Assembly: GCF_954871325.1 (NCBI RefSeq)
Contig: NC_088775.1
Span: 18,267,561 to 18,331,560 of the forward strand
From: Gordionus sp. m RMFG-2023
Lineage: Eukaryota; Nematomorpha; Gordioida; Chordodea; Parachordodidae
Direction: 5' to 3'
Length of the DNA: 64,000 bases
A model generated the notes under the pieces. It ran no database searches, had not been told where the DNA came from, and was given only the letters and a program-made list of their open reading frames with translations. Within the stretch, counting starts at the first letter, position 1. Each line of letters opens with the position of its first letter. Position numbers and translations under genes: made by a program. Positions 33,354 to 46,619 of this stretch are shown one piece after another.

Positions 33354-35792
33354 CAGTGACCCCTACAACGGGGGGGGGGGTCCGAAGCAACTGCTTCTAT
33401 AAATTTCTATGGGGGTACTTTTTTTTTTAAAATTTTTTATTTATTTTTTTAAAAATTTTTATGGTCGATGTTTAGCAAATTAGTTTGTTATCCGATATTT
33501 CTTATCATAAAATTATTTTTCCACTTTCAAGATTTGGCGCAAAATTAAAATTTTATCAAAGGGAATAGTAAAAATTTAATTAATCTTATATATATTCATT
33601 TATAATTTCTAGATCATTGTCAAAATATGCCCAAAAATATTAACCAAAAAAAATATAAATGCTTGATTAAAAATTAAGATGGCAATATGATGAGCCTTAT
33701 TAAACTTATTGCAGATTCTAGCCTGTTCTTAAAATGTATATACAAGATAATGAAGAAAGAAGAAGTGAGAAAAAAATTAAGGGATTAAAATCTAAATTAT
33801 ATTCAAATCTGTTATCATATAATAACATAAAAATTCTTATTGAAACCATGAAAAATATGGTTATAAAAAAAATTCAAAAGGAGATTGAATTCAACAGGTG
33901 CTATTCAATTATAGTTGATGGCACATATGATGTATCGAAATCAGAAGCAATAGCTTTGATAGTGAGATATGTTGAAAATAGCGAGACACCTAAGCCCGTT
34001 GAAAGGCTGATTAGACATTTATTGTACGGGAAATACAACGGGCCTCGATATTAAAAAGAATATAATATCCAAGCTTGGCTCCATATATCTACCCCTCGAA
34101 TTCCTAGTGGCCAAAGCTATGATGGCACCTCAAACATGAGTGGAAGAATTAATGGAGTGCAGGCTTTGATTAGAGCGGAGGCGCCAAAGGCAGCTTTTAT
34201 TTGGTGCTATTGTCATCGATTAAATTTAATAGTTGTTCAATTATGCCAATCAGTAAAAGAGCTGCGAAATGTCTTGGGAATATTAGACGAAATTTACGTA
34301 TATTTTAATGATGTTAAAAGATATGAAGTGCTCAAAACATGTCAGAGTGATTTACTGACAAAATCACATAGATTTTTACGCATCAAGAATACCACTCGGT
34401 AATATTATCTTAATTGTTTTGATATATAATGTTTATTTTATATTTATAGAAGCTGGCTAACATCATATAAGGCGATTGTAAATTTTTTTCAACTTTATGA
34501 TGCTTTGAGGGCAGCTTTGGCAAATTTAAAGGATTCTGAAGATCCTGCCACTTCCACTATGGCTAGTGCTATAGTCTATAGAATAGAAAAATTTTATTTT
34601 ATTTTATCACTATGTGTTTTGGATAAAATATTGTTGATAACAAGCTTGGCTTGTACAAAATTGCAAACCATTTCGAAGGATATAGGGTTTGCAATAAATC
34701 AAATTCAATTGGCAAAAGATTGCCTGATTAATATGAGAAGTATAATTTAAATTATTATCTTTTATTATTTTACAATCCTAAAATTGATAATAACACTGAA
34801 TTTTTGGATGTCTTTTCAAAGGCCCAAGATTTTATAAAGAAGAGAAATTTACCTTTTGATTTTGAAAGTTCAAGACTTCAAACATTACAATCCAAAAAGG
34901 AGAGGTATATATATACTTTCATCATTAAATATAATATTTTATTTTAGCTTTAAAATCAGTGTGTTTTATGCTGCACTTGATATGCAGTTTAGTGAAAGAT
35001 TTAACGATGAATCGATAAAATTTTTGAGTCAAACATCATTTTTTACCCCAAAGGGAATGGCGGAAAAGGCAATTGTTAAAGATGATATCAAGGATATCTG
35101 TGAATTTTATCAATTAAATACAAGTCAAGTTTTTGAGGAAATGTTGATGTTTAGAAATATTTATAAAATGGCTAAAACGGGGGACGTAATTATTACTCGT
35201 GACCTAGAGGTTAAAGAAGATTTGTCAGATTCTGAGAATTGTAAATTTATTTAATTAAGATATTTTTACTAATACATTATTTAGCTTCTTCTGATGATGA
35301 TAATAATTCTGAGATGAATGATTCAGACTGGAGAAACTATTCATTTATTTTACCTTATCGTCTGCTTATAAATTTTTCTGCTTTCCCAAATTTAACAATT
35401 TTATATAAATATTTATTAACTATTCCTACTACATCATGTACTGCCGAAAGGGTCATGAGTAAAATTAAAACAAGACTTCGTAGTGTCATGAAAGATCCAT
35501 TTCTTAATAATTTAACCATTTTATCAATGGAAAATAATTTATTTAAACAATTAAATATTGATGAAATTATAAATTCTTTTGCTTTCTCTTCCCCTAATTT
35601 ATCTAAATTATTAATTTAAAAATAATATTTTTAAAGCATATATTTTTTACATTATATTTATATTATAATAAATATTGATGCAATAAAAATTATTTTTGAA
35701 ATTTATTGGTGTCAAAAAATAATTTACAATAGGGGGGGGGTACTTTAGGGGGGTATTCTGCTTCTATCCCTCAAAAAGTGTAGGGGTCACTG
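33354..35792 (+). mobile_element. hAT element (DUF4371/ZMYM-like group) with perfect target duplication
   Basis: The ends are CAGTGACCCCTACA and TGTAGGGGTCACTG, flanked by ATTCTAGA at 33346-33353 and at 35793-35800. Runs of 10 or more G lie just inside both ends. It is inserted in the basic exon of the non-autonomous Helitron copy, so it is younger than that element. Confidence 0.93.
33734..35619 (+). CDS. hAT transposase with DUF4371-like core and C-terminal dimerisation domain, spliced
   Basis: Conserved blocks in order: CYSIIVDGTYDVSKSEAIAL (first catalytic Asp region), MSGRINGVQALI, AAFIWCYCHRLNLIVVQLC (the C-H-LNL block), SWLTSYKAIVNFFQ, and TTSCTAERVMSKIKTRLRSV, the dimerisation motif. 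Likely GT-AG introns: 34399-34449 (51 nt), one ending in TTTTATTTTAG near 34946, and one starting GTAAATTT near 35242 and ending ATTTAG near 35284. A stop near 34748 is removed only if another intron or shift lies there. The N-terminal zinc finger usual for this group is missing, and 380 bp upstream of the first ATG have no coding signal. It is nearly intact but probably a shortened copy. Confidence 0.8.
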
Positions 35793-36979
35793 ATTCTAGA
35801 ACGGGTAAGGCGTTTGTTGAATCGCCATTTTTTTCTTTGATTATCTTTAATAATAGATTCATCATGTTTTGTAACAATGTGAGGGATTAAGATTGGGTTA
35901 GCCTAGACAAATAAAGAAATGAGCCATAAATATAAATAAACTATTGTTTAAATTAAACAAACATTAAAATACTGTAAACCTGTAGAGGATAAAAGTATAT
36001 TTCTAGTAGTTGGGGGGCTATAATCAAAAAAAATTTTTGGGGGACTTATCAAGCCTATCATGTTCTTCTAAAGGTTTATTTTGCATTTGTTCATTATTAA
36101 TGACTGATATATCAATATCTGAACAATTATAAAGAGGAAATAAGATGGGGATAGTTAACTAAAGTAAAAACAAAACAATTCTCAAGTTAATTTTATAAGG
36201 TAGGATTAAAATAAAATACCATTTGGAGAGTTCAATTGGCAAATTAAAAAAAATAGGAACCTTGTGAATAGATATAGAATAATTTAATTAATATAAATAC
36301 CGTAGTATGTATTTTGTTATGGAATAAATGTAAAATCCTAAAGATAGAAAACCCTGTTTTGTCTTTTTTATTGAGTTAAACCAAAAAATTAGTAAGAATA
36401 AAAAGGAGTATTGTTAAAAAGGTAGGATCCTTAAGAATAAATATATAATTTTAATTGAATAAAAAAAATATTGTAATAGATATATCGATTTTTTGGATAG
36501 ATATAAAATCCTATATAATATTATTTATAATAAAAATAATGTACTTATTTTTTGGTGAGATATACAAAATAATCAGCATGGAGAATAGAGCAATTGTGGA
36601 TCTGACAAAAGGCAAGCTTTTAAAAAGTAGGATCCTTAAAAATTGATATATTAATTTAGTTAAATGCTAAAAATAATGTACTTTGAATATTTTACTGTTA
36701 GTTAGACAAAATATTCATCAGAGATAAAAGGGCATATTGTGCGGCCCGACAAAATGAATAGCTTTAAAAATACGTAGGATGTTTAAAATAGATATATAAA
36801 TTTATTTAAATTATAAAAAATATCATACTAAATATTGTAAATGGAAAGAAAAAAGGGAAATTAAAGGGAAAGGAAGCTAAAGAAAAAGAAATAGGAAATT
36901 AAAAAGTTTGAGAAAGGTGAAGATAATAAAAGAAATTAAAAGGAAAGGAAAATAGAATAGAATAGTTTTTTTAAATTTT

Positions 36980-37340
36980 TTATCAGGCTGATTTTTCACA
37001 TATTATTTGAGACTATTGTTAAAATAATTCATGTTAGCGACATCTTCAATAATGATATATATGTTATCGGCGTAGCATAGCCAGTCTACATTTTGTAGGT
37101 TACTGGTATTTGTGATGTCACTAATTATTAGATTGAAAATGGGGGGGGGGGGTGGCACATTCTTGTTTTATACCACATTTTTGTTTAAAAATAGGTAGGG
37201 TTAATCTTTTGTGTTTTGAAACTATTTTCATAAATATTTATAATAATTTTGAATGTGTGTAGCTGGAATGGGAAAGTTTAAATTATTGATGTTGTACTTT
37301 TTGTGAACTAAGGGTGTATGATGATTGTTTGATTTGTAAA
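36980..37340 (-). pseudogene. LINE reverse-transcriptase fragment
   Basis: The minus strand reads FKQKCGIKQECA, then FNLIISDITNTSN and WLCYADNIYIIIEDV. These are the GxxQGC-SPxLFN and YADD blocks of a LINE reverse transcriptase, with YADN in place of YADD. A run of 12 G (37141-37152) interrupts it. It is a small dead piece inside the Helitron copy and comes from a different lineage than the 9-12 kb LINE. Confidence 0.7.
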
Positions 37341-38339
37341 AACTCATTTTTATAAATTAAAAATATTATTTACCCTTACTTTGCTTTTCTTCAAAATAAA
37401 TATGGGCTGAATTTATAATTAAATGATATTTATTTTTTGATATCAACCCTTGTAAAAACTCATTTTAATAAATAAAAAATAATAATTTACCAGGATAATA
37501 GTTGCTTAATCAGCATCTGTACAATCATTAAGAGAGGTTAAGACAGGGCTTGTACATAAGAATAATTTTAAAAATATTAATATATTTAACCTGAAGAGGA
37601 ATCAATATTAGGTTCAACTCTCTATAGAGAGTGGGAATATCATCAGAAGCTAAAATAGATGTATTCTAAATGTAAAAAAAATATAAGCATTTATAATTTA
37701 ATTTACTTGAATATGAGTTGAATTAAGAATTGAATAATATTTATTTTATGATATTAGCCCTTGTAAAAACTCATTTTTTGGAAAATAAGGGTGTATGATT
37801 GTTTGATTTGTAAAAACTCATTTTTATAAATAAAAAATATTATTTACCCTTTCTTCTCAAGATGAATATGGGTTGAATTAATAATTGAATTATATTTAAT
37901 TTTTGATATCATAAATTAAAAATATTATTTACCAGGATTATAGTTGCTTTCTTGGATTTTCTTCCAAAATATTTCACCTATAAAAAAAGTAAATAAATAA
38001 ATTTTTTTATAAATTATAAATATTATTTACCAGGATATAATAGTTGCTTTTTATTTGAGTCTTGTTTTTATAAAAAATAAATTAATTAATAAAAATAGAT
38101 AAATACGTAGCGATGACATGACGTCACAATGACGTAGTGAGGACATCAGAAAATTATAATATAGATATGTAAAATATTAAAACATATATAAAAAAGAATA
38201 TATAAATATTAATTAAATATTATATCCGAGTTATCAATAACAAGCAAATTCTGATATTACAATCCATCTCAAGGAATTTACCATTTTTATTTGTAATGGA
38301 ATTGGTATTTTATTTTATTCTATTATATTAATTTTTAAG

Positions 38340-39330
38340 ATTAATATTGATGACGAAAATGACGACATTCCATGGCCAATTTATAGACCATATTTTAAAA
38401 TAATATCTCAAAATAAAGAAAACAAATCTCTGTTAGTAAAATGTTTGTCATGTCCAAAAAATATGAATATTTCAGTTAGCATTACCTCAACTTGTAACAT
38501 TGTAAAATATTTAAGGGTATAGATACTAAATAAATGTTTACATTTTAAATTTTAAGAGAAAACATCAAACACTCTTAATCCAAATAAAAAAGGGGAAGGA
38601 GAAAAAATCTATTAAAGAAAATATTGGACTAGGCTCATCGTCCATTGATTTTTTTTCAAGAGACCTCAGACTTTAACCCAAACCATTTTAGATGATTTAA
38701 TATATGATTTTATTATAGATAGCATTCAGCCATTTTCAATTGTTGAAAATCCATCATTTATAAAAATGATCAAAAATTAGCTCCACAAAAAAAATATAAT
38801 TTGCAGACAGACAGTGGTTGCTAGAATTTCCCAAAGATGGGAGAATGAAAAAAAAGAAATTATTAAAAGTCTAATAGAACCATAGTTAATATGCACAACA
38901 GGTGATTGTTGGAGTGCCTATCGCCGGTAAACATATTTCCCAGCTCATTATTAAATTGAAAAAGTTTAAACAAATGAACCTGAAATTTTGTTTACCACCC
39001 TTAAATGCCTTACTTAAAGGAATTGAAAATAGGTAAATTAATAATAAATTAATCAGTATTTAATAATTCTAGGTTTATTGGGACAATTTTTGAAGATGAA
39101 AATATTTTAGCAACTATGCTTCATTCTTTTTTTAAACTAGATCGGACATGGTTGCAAATGGATGAAAATTTTAATAAAAAAAACAATTAATACAAAGATT
39201 AGTTGAGAAATTATCAAAGTCTTCAATGAGTGTAAATTAACCTGTGAAAAAAACCAATAATTTAATATCCGATTTTTTTCAGTATCCCACAGCAGGAGAT
39301 ATGATTGTTAATGATTTAAATTCTGATAAT
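38340..39330 (+). pseudogene. hAT transposase remnant related to the 2.1-4.2 kb copy
   Basis: Plus-strand text begins with a BED-like finger (WPIYRPYFKII, VKCLSCPKNMNISVSI). It goes on to YDFIIDSIQPFSIVENPSF and ICTTGDCWSAYRR with a following GT donor, then a C-terminal piece TIFEDENILATMLHSFFKL. The order matches the hAT at 2152-4180 with the middle lost. It has several stops and missing parts and no clear ends. Confidence 0.7.
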
Positions 39331-39639
39331 CAACAAATATTAAATTATTTTATAGGGTTATTGTAGCTTTTCGGATAAATTTAATGTATGTCTTGCATTT
39401 CCCAAATTATTTGTCTATATTTTATGTTAAGTAAAAAAAAATGCTAAAAATATTAATAATTTGTAATATTTAGTAAATAATGTATTACTTTGACAATTGG
39501 TTTTAATATGGCCTTCTACAGTTGCACTAATTTTGGAAAAAATCAAGTGAATTGGTTATAAGGGAAACTGAGAAAGCCTGAACAAAGCACTTATCAGAGA
39601 ATCATGACAAAATAAGGTCTGCCCTAATATTATTTATGT

Positions 39640-40516
39640 TTTTTTTTACATTTTAAACTAATGGGTAAATCAGATATTTACCCTTCATGTGATGATAAAT
39701 CAATTAAAAATTTAACTATCTCCGAGGTGGGGAAAAATTTTCAAAATTATATTGGATACGACTGGGCATGGAACCTCAAAATTAATATTAGCTTGCACCT
39801 GTCATGGGAATATCTTTTACAAATTATTAAGGGTTGAGCTGGGCTTGATAAACTTTTTTATGATTATATGCTTCCTAATATTGTGAGCTTGGACCTGGCA
39901 TGACTCTATCGTAAAAAATGAATAAAAATCTCATTCCCTGTCATTTTTGATGGGCTTTCTTAATAATTTGTAATATTTAGTAAATAATGTATTACTTTCC
40001 TATGTATAAACATTAGTATAAACTCAAGACTTGATCAATGGACATGGGAATATCTTTTACAAATTATTAAGGGTTGAGCTGGGCTTGATAAACTTTTTTA
40101 TAATTATATGCTACCTTAATTATATGCTTCCTAATATTGTGCAGTTGCATTAATTTTGAAAAAAATTTCCCAAGGCTAGAGATATAAAATATTAATAATT
40201 TGTAATATTTAATAAATATAATGTATTACTTTTGGGTTTTAATATGGCCTCCTACAGTTGCATAGAAAATTTAAGTTATAGGATCATCTGTTTGTATAAA
40301 ATAAATAGATAAAATCAACAATAGTAAATATTGTACTTTTTGGTTTTAATATGGCCTCCTACAGTTGAATAGAAAATTTTAGTTATAGGATCATCTGTTT
40401 GTATAAAATAAATAAATAAAATAAATACGTACCGATGACATGACGTAACGATGACATAGCGATGACATGACGTCACGATGACGTAGTGAGGACATCGGAA
40501 AATTATAATATAGATA
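39640..40516. mobile_element. Helitron fragments: a decayed 3' end and an inverted 5' end
   Basis: 39650-39955 is a plus-strand counterpart of 31860-32440 and ends in CTGTCATTTTTGATGGGCTT, a decayed 3' hairpin. 40420-40516 is a minus-strand 5' end (GACGTCACGATGACGTAGTG, then the reverse complement of TCTATATTATAATTTTCC). Repeats of TAATATGGCCTCCTACAGTT lie between. They do not form one complete element. Confidence 0.65.
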
Positions 40517-40597
40517 AATAAATATATTTACAAAAATAAACACACTAAGATATAATTTCATTTCATTAAATAAATTATGTTTAATTTGAAGGTATTT

Positions 40598-40841
40598 CTA
40601 TTGAATTTGATGCAATCTTGATACATCACATTTGAAAAAGTATTTATTTAAATGGCTCATACTTTCCAAGCCTTCTGCTATTGATTGTAGATACAATCTA
40701 AAATAATATTAAATTTATAGATAAAAGAAATATATTTTACTGGTTCTCAGATGGCACCCTTTCCAAAAGAGCCAAAAATCTATCATCCAAGAGAGCATTT
40801 ATTTTTGAACCAGTAGCCTTTGATGTAATTTCTTTTATCAT
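40598..40841 (-). CDS. Small two-exon host gene, 66 residues, function unknown
   Basis: Exon 1 runs 40841-40741 and exon 2 40697-40598, separated by a 43-nt GT-AG intron (40698-40740) in phase 2. The product starts MIKEITSKATGSKINALLDD, continues RFLALLERVPSENQLYLQSI and ends at a stop at 40598-40600. It looks all-helical and has no membrane segment. I do not recognise the family. The open frame across a canonical intron and the non-repeat composition argue for a real gene. The N terminus may be longer, because the outer hAT (40906-52785) is inserted only 64 bp upstream of this ATG and has displaced the original upstream region to beyond 52786. Before insertion it faced THOC5 head to head. 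Confidence 0.6.
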
Positions 40842-41587
40842 TGTTCATAAATATTTATCTTAATAAGCTACAAAATTTTTTACCTCATCATTCTATATTC
40901 TAAAACAGTGGCGTCACTATAGGAGGGCGCGCAGGGGCTCGTGCCCCCTGAAGTAAAAAAATTTTTTTAATGGCTCTTCAATATCCCCTTGAACTAAAAA
41001 TAAATTTTTTGGATTGTCCCCTGAGCGATTTCTTTTATAATTCTATTAAGTAATATATAGATTTAATTTTATTATTTAAAAATTAATAAGACTATCTGAA
41101 TTTTTACTAAATGAATACTATTTTAATTATTAGATTATATTAATACATATAAATTATATTTTCACTATGTCAGTTTTTCAATCAAATTCTTTATTAAAAA
41201 TAGAATATCAATACCACTAATAACTAAATATATATTTAGCATTAACAGTTGAAGCTTAATTGACTTTTATCATTTAAATTATTATGTAACCCTAATTAAA
41301 TAAATATAATCATTATTAATTGAAAAATTAATAAATTTAATATTGTAATAAACCGAGTTCAAAATCACTAATCTATATTATTCATTTTTAAATTTAATTA
41401 CCATGCCTCTTCTTAAAAATATTTTCAAGGTACAAATAAGTATAATAGATTTCTTTATAATAAGTAAGTAGACATATTATAGTTTATAATCCTCTATTAT
41501 ATATAATTGTTTATAAAATATTAGATAAAATGCCACCTGACGTATTTGCAATTACATATAATAATACAGTATTTGACAGTTATAGAG

Positions 41588-43678
41588 CAGTGGCGTCGAT
41601 AGGGGGCGCAGGGGCTCGAGCCCCCTGAAAAATTTGAATAGCCCCCTTAAGCAAAAAAAAATTTTTTTTAATGGCTCTTTAATATCCCCTTGAACTAAAA
41701 ATAAACTTTTTTGATTGCCCACTGAATGATTTCTTTTATAATTCTATTGAGTAATATATAGATTTAATTTCATAATTTAAAAATTAATAAGTCTATCTAA
41801 ATTATTCTTAAATTAATACTATTTTAATTATTAGATTAGATTAGATTAATACTTATAAGTTATATTTTCACTATGTCAGCTAACAATCAAATTCTGTGTT
41901 AAAAATAGAATATTAATATCACTTACTAAATATTAATTTAGCTTTAACAGTTGAAGTTTTATTGACATTTATTATTTAAATTATTATACCCTAATTAAAT
42001 AAATATTAATTGAAAATTAACAAATTTAATATAGTAATTAACCGAGTTCAAAATTACTAATCAACTATATTATTGTTATTTAAATTTAATTACCATGCCT
42101 CTTCTTAAAATTATTTTCAAGTCCAAATCCAAATAAGTATAAGAGATTTATTTATAAAAAGTAAGTAAACATATAGTTTATAATCCTCTATTAGATATAA
42201 TTGGTTATAAAATATTAGGTAAATACCACTTTTACAGACGTGTTTGACAGTTATATTATATATTACAGTTAATTTTTTAATAAATTTTACTAATAAATGC
42301 TTTTGATACTAAATATAAATAATAAATTGCCTTTAAATATTTAACGCCATCTATTTATTTAGAAATATTTTTAAAATTTAACATCTTTTTATTTATACAA
42401 GAATCAACAAGAATGGATGTAATAAATTAGATAACTTTTCTTCTCTTTTTTACGTGTTTTTAGGAAAGCTATTTTTTTCTTATTTGAAAAACAGTTTTGA
42501 GTTAAATTTTTAATACTAGTATATTTTAGATATTATTACAAACTACTACTATTTTAAGATAAAATATACCAACTAGAGGTGGTGCGACAATAATATATAA
42601 AATCTTAATTAATTTCTTTTATCATATCATATTACTCTGTTTCTTATTTTATAGTTACAAAATGTTTCATTTCTAATATGGCATCCCTGCCTTGTAAATA
42701 ACTTAAGGCTTTCATACATTTGCCTAATTTCTTCTAAAGATTTTTAGTGTTTTTGTTTTATCAATTTTTTTTCCGGTCATGGGTTACTTTATTTGAATAT
42801 TTACTGATATGATATGTTGTCAAAATGTAGTAGCAAATAATTAATTTTTTAAAAAGGTAAAATAAATAAAGGTGAAAAATGTAGAAAATTAACCAGCATC
42901 TATTATTTGTGTTTCTATGTAATTTAAGATTATTATTACAGCTGGTAGCATATGATTTCATATTTTATAAGCAATAATGGTCAACTGTGTAGTTGTTTAT
43001 ATATCATTAAAAATGGAAGATTATCTTTTAGAAATTTAATATCTCATACTTATCTAGCTTCCATCATGTCATTTAAGAGGAAGCTCTAACTACTATATAG
43101 TTTTATGATTTGGATTGGTCGTTTATATTCTCTTCTCCAAGAATTGTTGATTGGGTTAGGCTCATAAATTTTTCCATATTAGTTTATTCTATAAAACATT
43201 GTCTAAAAATGGTAACAGAGTGATATATTAGTTTCCTGACCTTTTGTCAATGTAAGTTGCTAATTTTATAATATGATATTTTTAAAAACCCTTATCAATT
43301 GAGGCATATGTATGAATTAATTAACCTTTTTTATCACTTGTAATTCTTTAGGCGCAAATTATTTTTTTTTATATCAGCAATCGAAAATATTTTATACTGT
43401 AATAAATAGATTTTGCATTAAAAAATATTATTTTTAGAAAAGTCTTATATTGTTTTAATTATTTATATGCTATTTTATTTTGTATGCATCATAATATAAT
43501 AAATGACAAAATATGAAATTCAGAATGATTATTCAGAGTTAGCAAATTTTTAAAAAGTATAATATATTATTATAAAATCGGGCCAAAGGCCCGCAAAGGG
43601 GGGAAATGGGGGGCGATGCCCCCATAAATTTTTTTTTAGTTGAGCTCCCTGAGAGTGTAAAGGCTAGCGACGCCCCTG
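41588..43678. mobile_element. Non-autonomous hAT copy nested inside its own family
   Basis: The left end CAGTGGCGTCGATAGG and right end GGCTAGCGACGCCCCTG have target duplication TTATAGAG at 41580-41587 and 43679-43686. The interior matches the outer element and the partial copy at 12457. The small minus-strand frame at 42761-42961 has no support. Confidence 0.92.
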
Positions 43679-44551
43679 TTATAGAGAATATATAAAAGTT
43701 AATATTTTAATAAATCTTACTAATAAATGCTTTTGAAAATAATTATAAGTAACAATTCGCATTCAATTCTTTAACGCTTTCTATTTATTTAAAAAATATA
43801 TTTAAAAATAAAACATATTATTCATCTCACAATGGATGTTATCCTTATTAAATACCCTTTTTTCCTTCTCTTTTTATTGTGTATTTTTAGGAAAGTTATT
43901 TTTTCTTCTTTGAAAAATGGTTTTGATTTTTAATTTTTTAATACGAGTATATTTTTGATATTATTACAAACTATTTTAATTTCAAGACATAATATACCAA
44001 TTATAGGTGGTGCGATAATAATATATAAAATCTTAATTGCTTCATCATTTCCCTTTGGTCTTTATTTTTCAATTACTATATGTTTCATTTCTAATATGGC
44101 ATCCTGGTCATGTAAATAACTTAAGGCTTCAATATATTAGCATAATTTCTTCTAAAGATTCTTATTGTTTTTGTTTTATCATTTTATATAACATAATAAA
44201 TTCTGATATGAGTTTACATCGTGAGTGTCATGGCTATGACTGCAAATTAATCAACAACATCTATTATTTGGGCAATGTATAAGATTATTACTCATGCTAC
44301 TGAGAGCATATGATTGCATAATTTAAATGAGCAATAACTGTCTAGTCGTTTATATATCATTAAAAATGGAAGATAATCTTTTAGAAATTTTATATCTCAC
44401 AATAATTATCATATCATCTAAGAGGAAGCTTTAAGCACCATATAGTTTTATGATTTGTAATGTTTGTTTATATTATCTTCTTCAAGAATTGTTGATTTGA
44501 TTAGGACTATAAATTTTTCCATATTAGTCCATTCTATAAAACATTGTCTAA

Positions 44552-44858
44552 TGTTGGAATTGAATTAATTCCACGTTTTATTATAGTTAGATAATTATAT
44601 TACATTTTATTTTAATCATTTAAATTTTATTATATGATAAATTACATTTTTATTTTTTAACCTCAATTACATTTTTTTTATCCCTTTATGTATCTTTTTT
44701 TTAAACAATAAAAAAAAATAACAAATACAAATTGATGTATATAAAAAAATGTTAATATAAAATTTTCACCGATTAAATTTAAATACAATTTGATATATAA
44801 AAAAATAAATTAATTGCCAAAATAAATAATAAAATAACATCGATCAACATATTCAACA
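44552..44858 (-). repeat. Left LTR of the Gypsy-like fossil
   Basis: It starts TGTTGGAATTG and ends TCAACA. It aligns along its length with 52007-52319, with scattered differences concentrated in the first 100 bases. Confidence 0.88.
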
Positions 44859-45769
44859 TTCCACCCTCCAAAGAAATTCGGCTCATGATTTCCTTGGATA
44901 AATTGAGTGGTAACGTCATTAACATTCATGATCACCAAGCAATACGCCACCCATGTTCATGGTGCAGTCTTCTTTTCAAACCGAATGATGGCTTAGTAAA
45001 GTAAAGACAACCCCTAGCTAATTTCCAAACCGGGTCGCTTGTGCATAGCATCGGACATCTAGATTCCTTTCGAGCAAGGTTTATTTTGTCGAATTTCTGA
45101 GTCGTTGCATCGATCTTGGCGCACGGAATTCTCCTTGAAGGTATGATCGTAGGCACAGCATCGGGCTTCAAGTGAACTTTCTCTTGTCTGACCATTTTGG
45201 GTTTGTAGGAGTAAGTTGATTCGAGGTCTTTTTTTGTTGTCGAGATTATCTTCTCGAGATCATTCTCTACATTACCCACTAAGAACGTTTTTAAAATGTT
45301 TTTGAAGGTGTGGAGCCACATACATCCTAGCAGGGGGATCTTATGACAATCCACTACAATGGCCTCCCGTGTATGTGAGTTTCCTTCATACTTAACGTTC
45401 ACATTGTCAAGACCTAATAATAGCGCTGCCGTCATAACCAGTGAGTCTCATGTCCGTCTTACGCATCGCGGTTATGCCTACAGTCTTAGTTGTCAGCTTC
45501 GGAAGTATACTGTACCTGGTACCGGTGTCAACTTGCATCAACGTGGGTATGTTGTTGATGCTCACTGTCACGTTGTACGTATCATATGCAGGGTTGCCAC
45601 GTCAAAATTTTCAAATTATGGGAGAAATTTGGTATTATGCGGAAGAAATATGAAAATTGTCGTAAAAATATAAAAATTGCTAAAAAAATTTTGGCGGGCT
45701 GAAGGCCCGTAAAGTGCTGGTGCAACGTATTATTTTTACTCCGTATTAAAATTACTCATTTATTTAGTG

Positions 45770-46450
45770 ATATTGACATTTACGATTGACTTGTAAAAAT
45801 TAAATATAATAAATTTAGTGAAATTGACATTTTTGACCCACTTGTAAAAATTAAATGATAAATTTAGTGATATTGACATTTTTGACTGACTTGTAAAAAT
45901 AAAATATAATAAATTTAGTGATATTGACATTTTTGGCTGACATGTTTTACTCTTTATAAAAATTACTCATTTAGTTAAGGAAATTGAGATTTTTGACTGA
46001 CATATTTTAGTCCTTGTAACAATTACTCACTTATTTAATGATATTGACATTTTAAACTGACATGTTTTACTCATAAAAATTACTCATTTAGTTAAGGAAA
46101 TTGACATTTTTGACTACTTGTAAAGATTAAATATAATAATTAACATCATTATAAAAATTACTCACTTATTTGAAATTTATGACAATTTTTTATTCTCCTT
46201 GCAAAATTTATTTATTTATAACTTGAAAAAGGTCAAAACTTATTAAAAAAATATGATATAAATAAGATACGCGATATAAATGAGATACGCTATATAATTA
46301 ATACGCGATATAATTAAGATACGCGATATAATTAAGATATATTATGTAAATAAGATACGGGATATAAATAAGATACGCGATATAGTTAAGATATATGCTG
46401 TAAGATACGCGATATGAATTCATATATATGATGTGAATAAAATACGCGAT
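45770..46450. repeat. Two adjacent tandem arrays inside the hAT
   Basis: At 45770-46190 a 50-60-bp unit with TTTAGTGATATTGACATTTT and GACTGACTTGTAAAAATTA repeats about six times. At 46255-46450 a short unit, GATACGCGATATAAATAA with variants, repeats about ten times. Neither is coding. Confidence 0.75.
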
Positions 46451-46619
46451 ATAAATAAGATTAAATAAAATTTAATGCGGTCAAAATGCTCGCGATAATT
46501 TCTTAAATATATATTTACATTAAATTTTTTGATATTATGTAATAATTTTATTGGGGTATAATAAGCCCATTTATAAATAGTATGAATATTAATATTTGTC
46601 TTAAGCATAGTTGCATAGA

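Larger units (their letters stand above)
31855..38165 (-). mobile_element. Non-autonomous Helitron copy, minus strand, with nested insertions
   Basis: The 5' end on the minus strand is TCTATATTATAATTTTCTGA at 38165, with the GACGTCA repeats. The 3' hairpin CCGTCA/TGACGG and CTAG lie at 31855-31885. Between them are one set of N-terminal exon-like cassettes (about 37500-37660), the short polypurine tract, the duplicated tail blocks (36430-36790), the basic exon (35800-35900) and the scrambled Rep/helicase junction (33050-33230), but no complete Rep or helicase. The hAT at 33354-35792 and the LINE piece near 37000 are inserted in it. The element must be mobilised by an autonomous relative such as the 10-kb Helitron. 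Confidence 0.8.
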
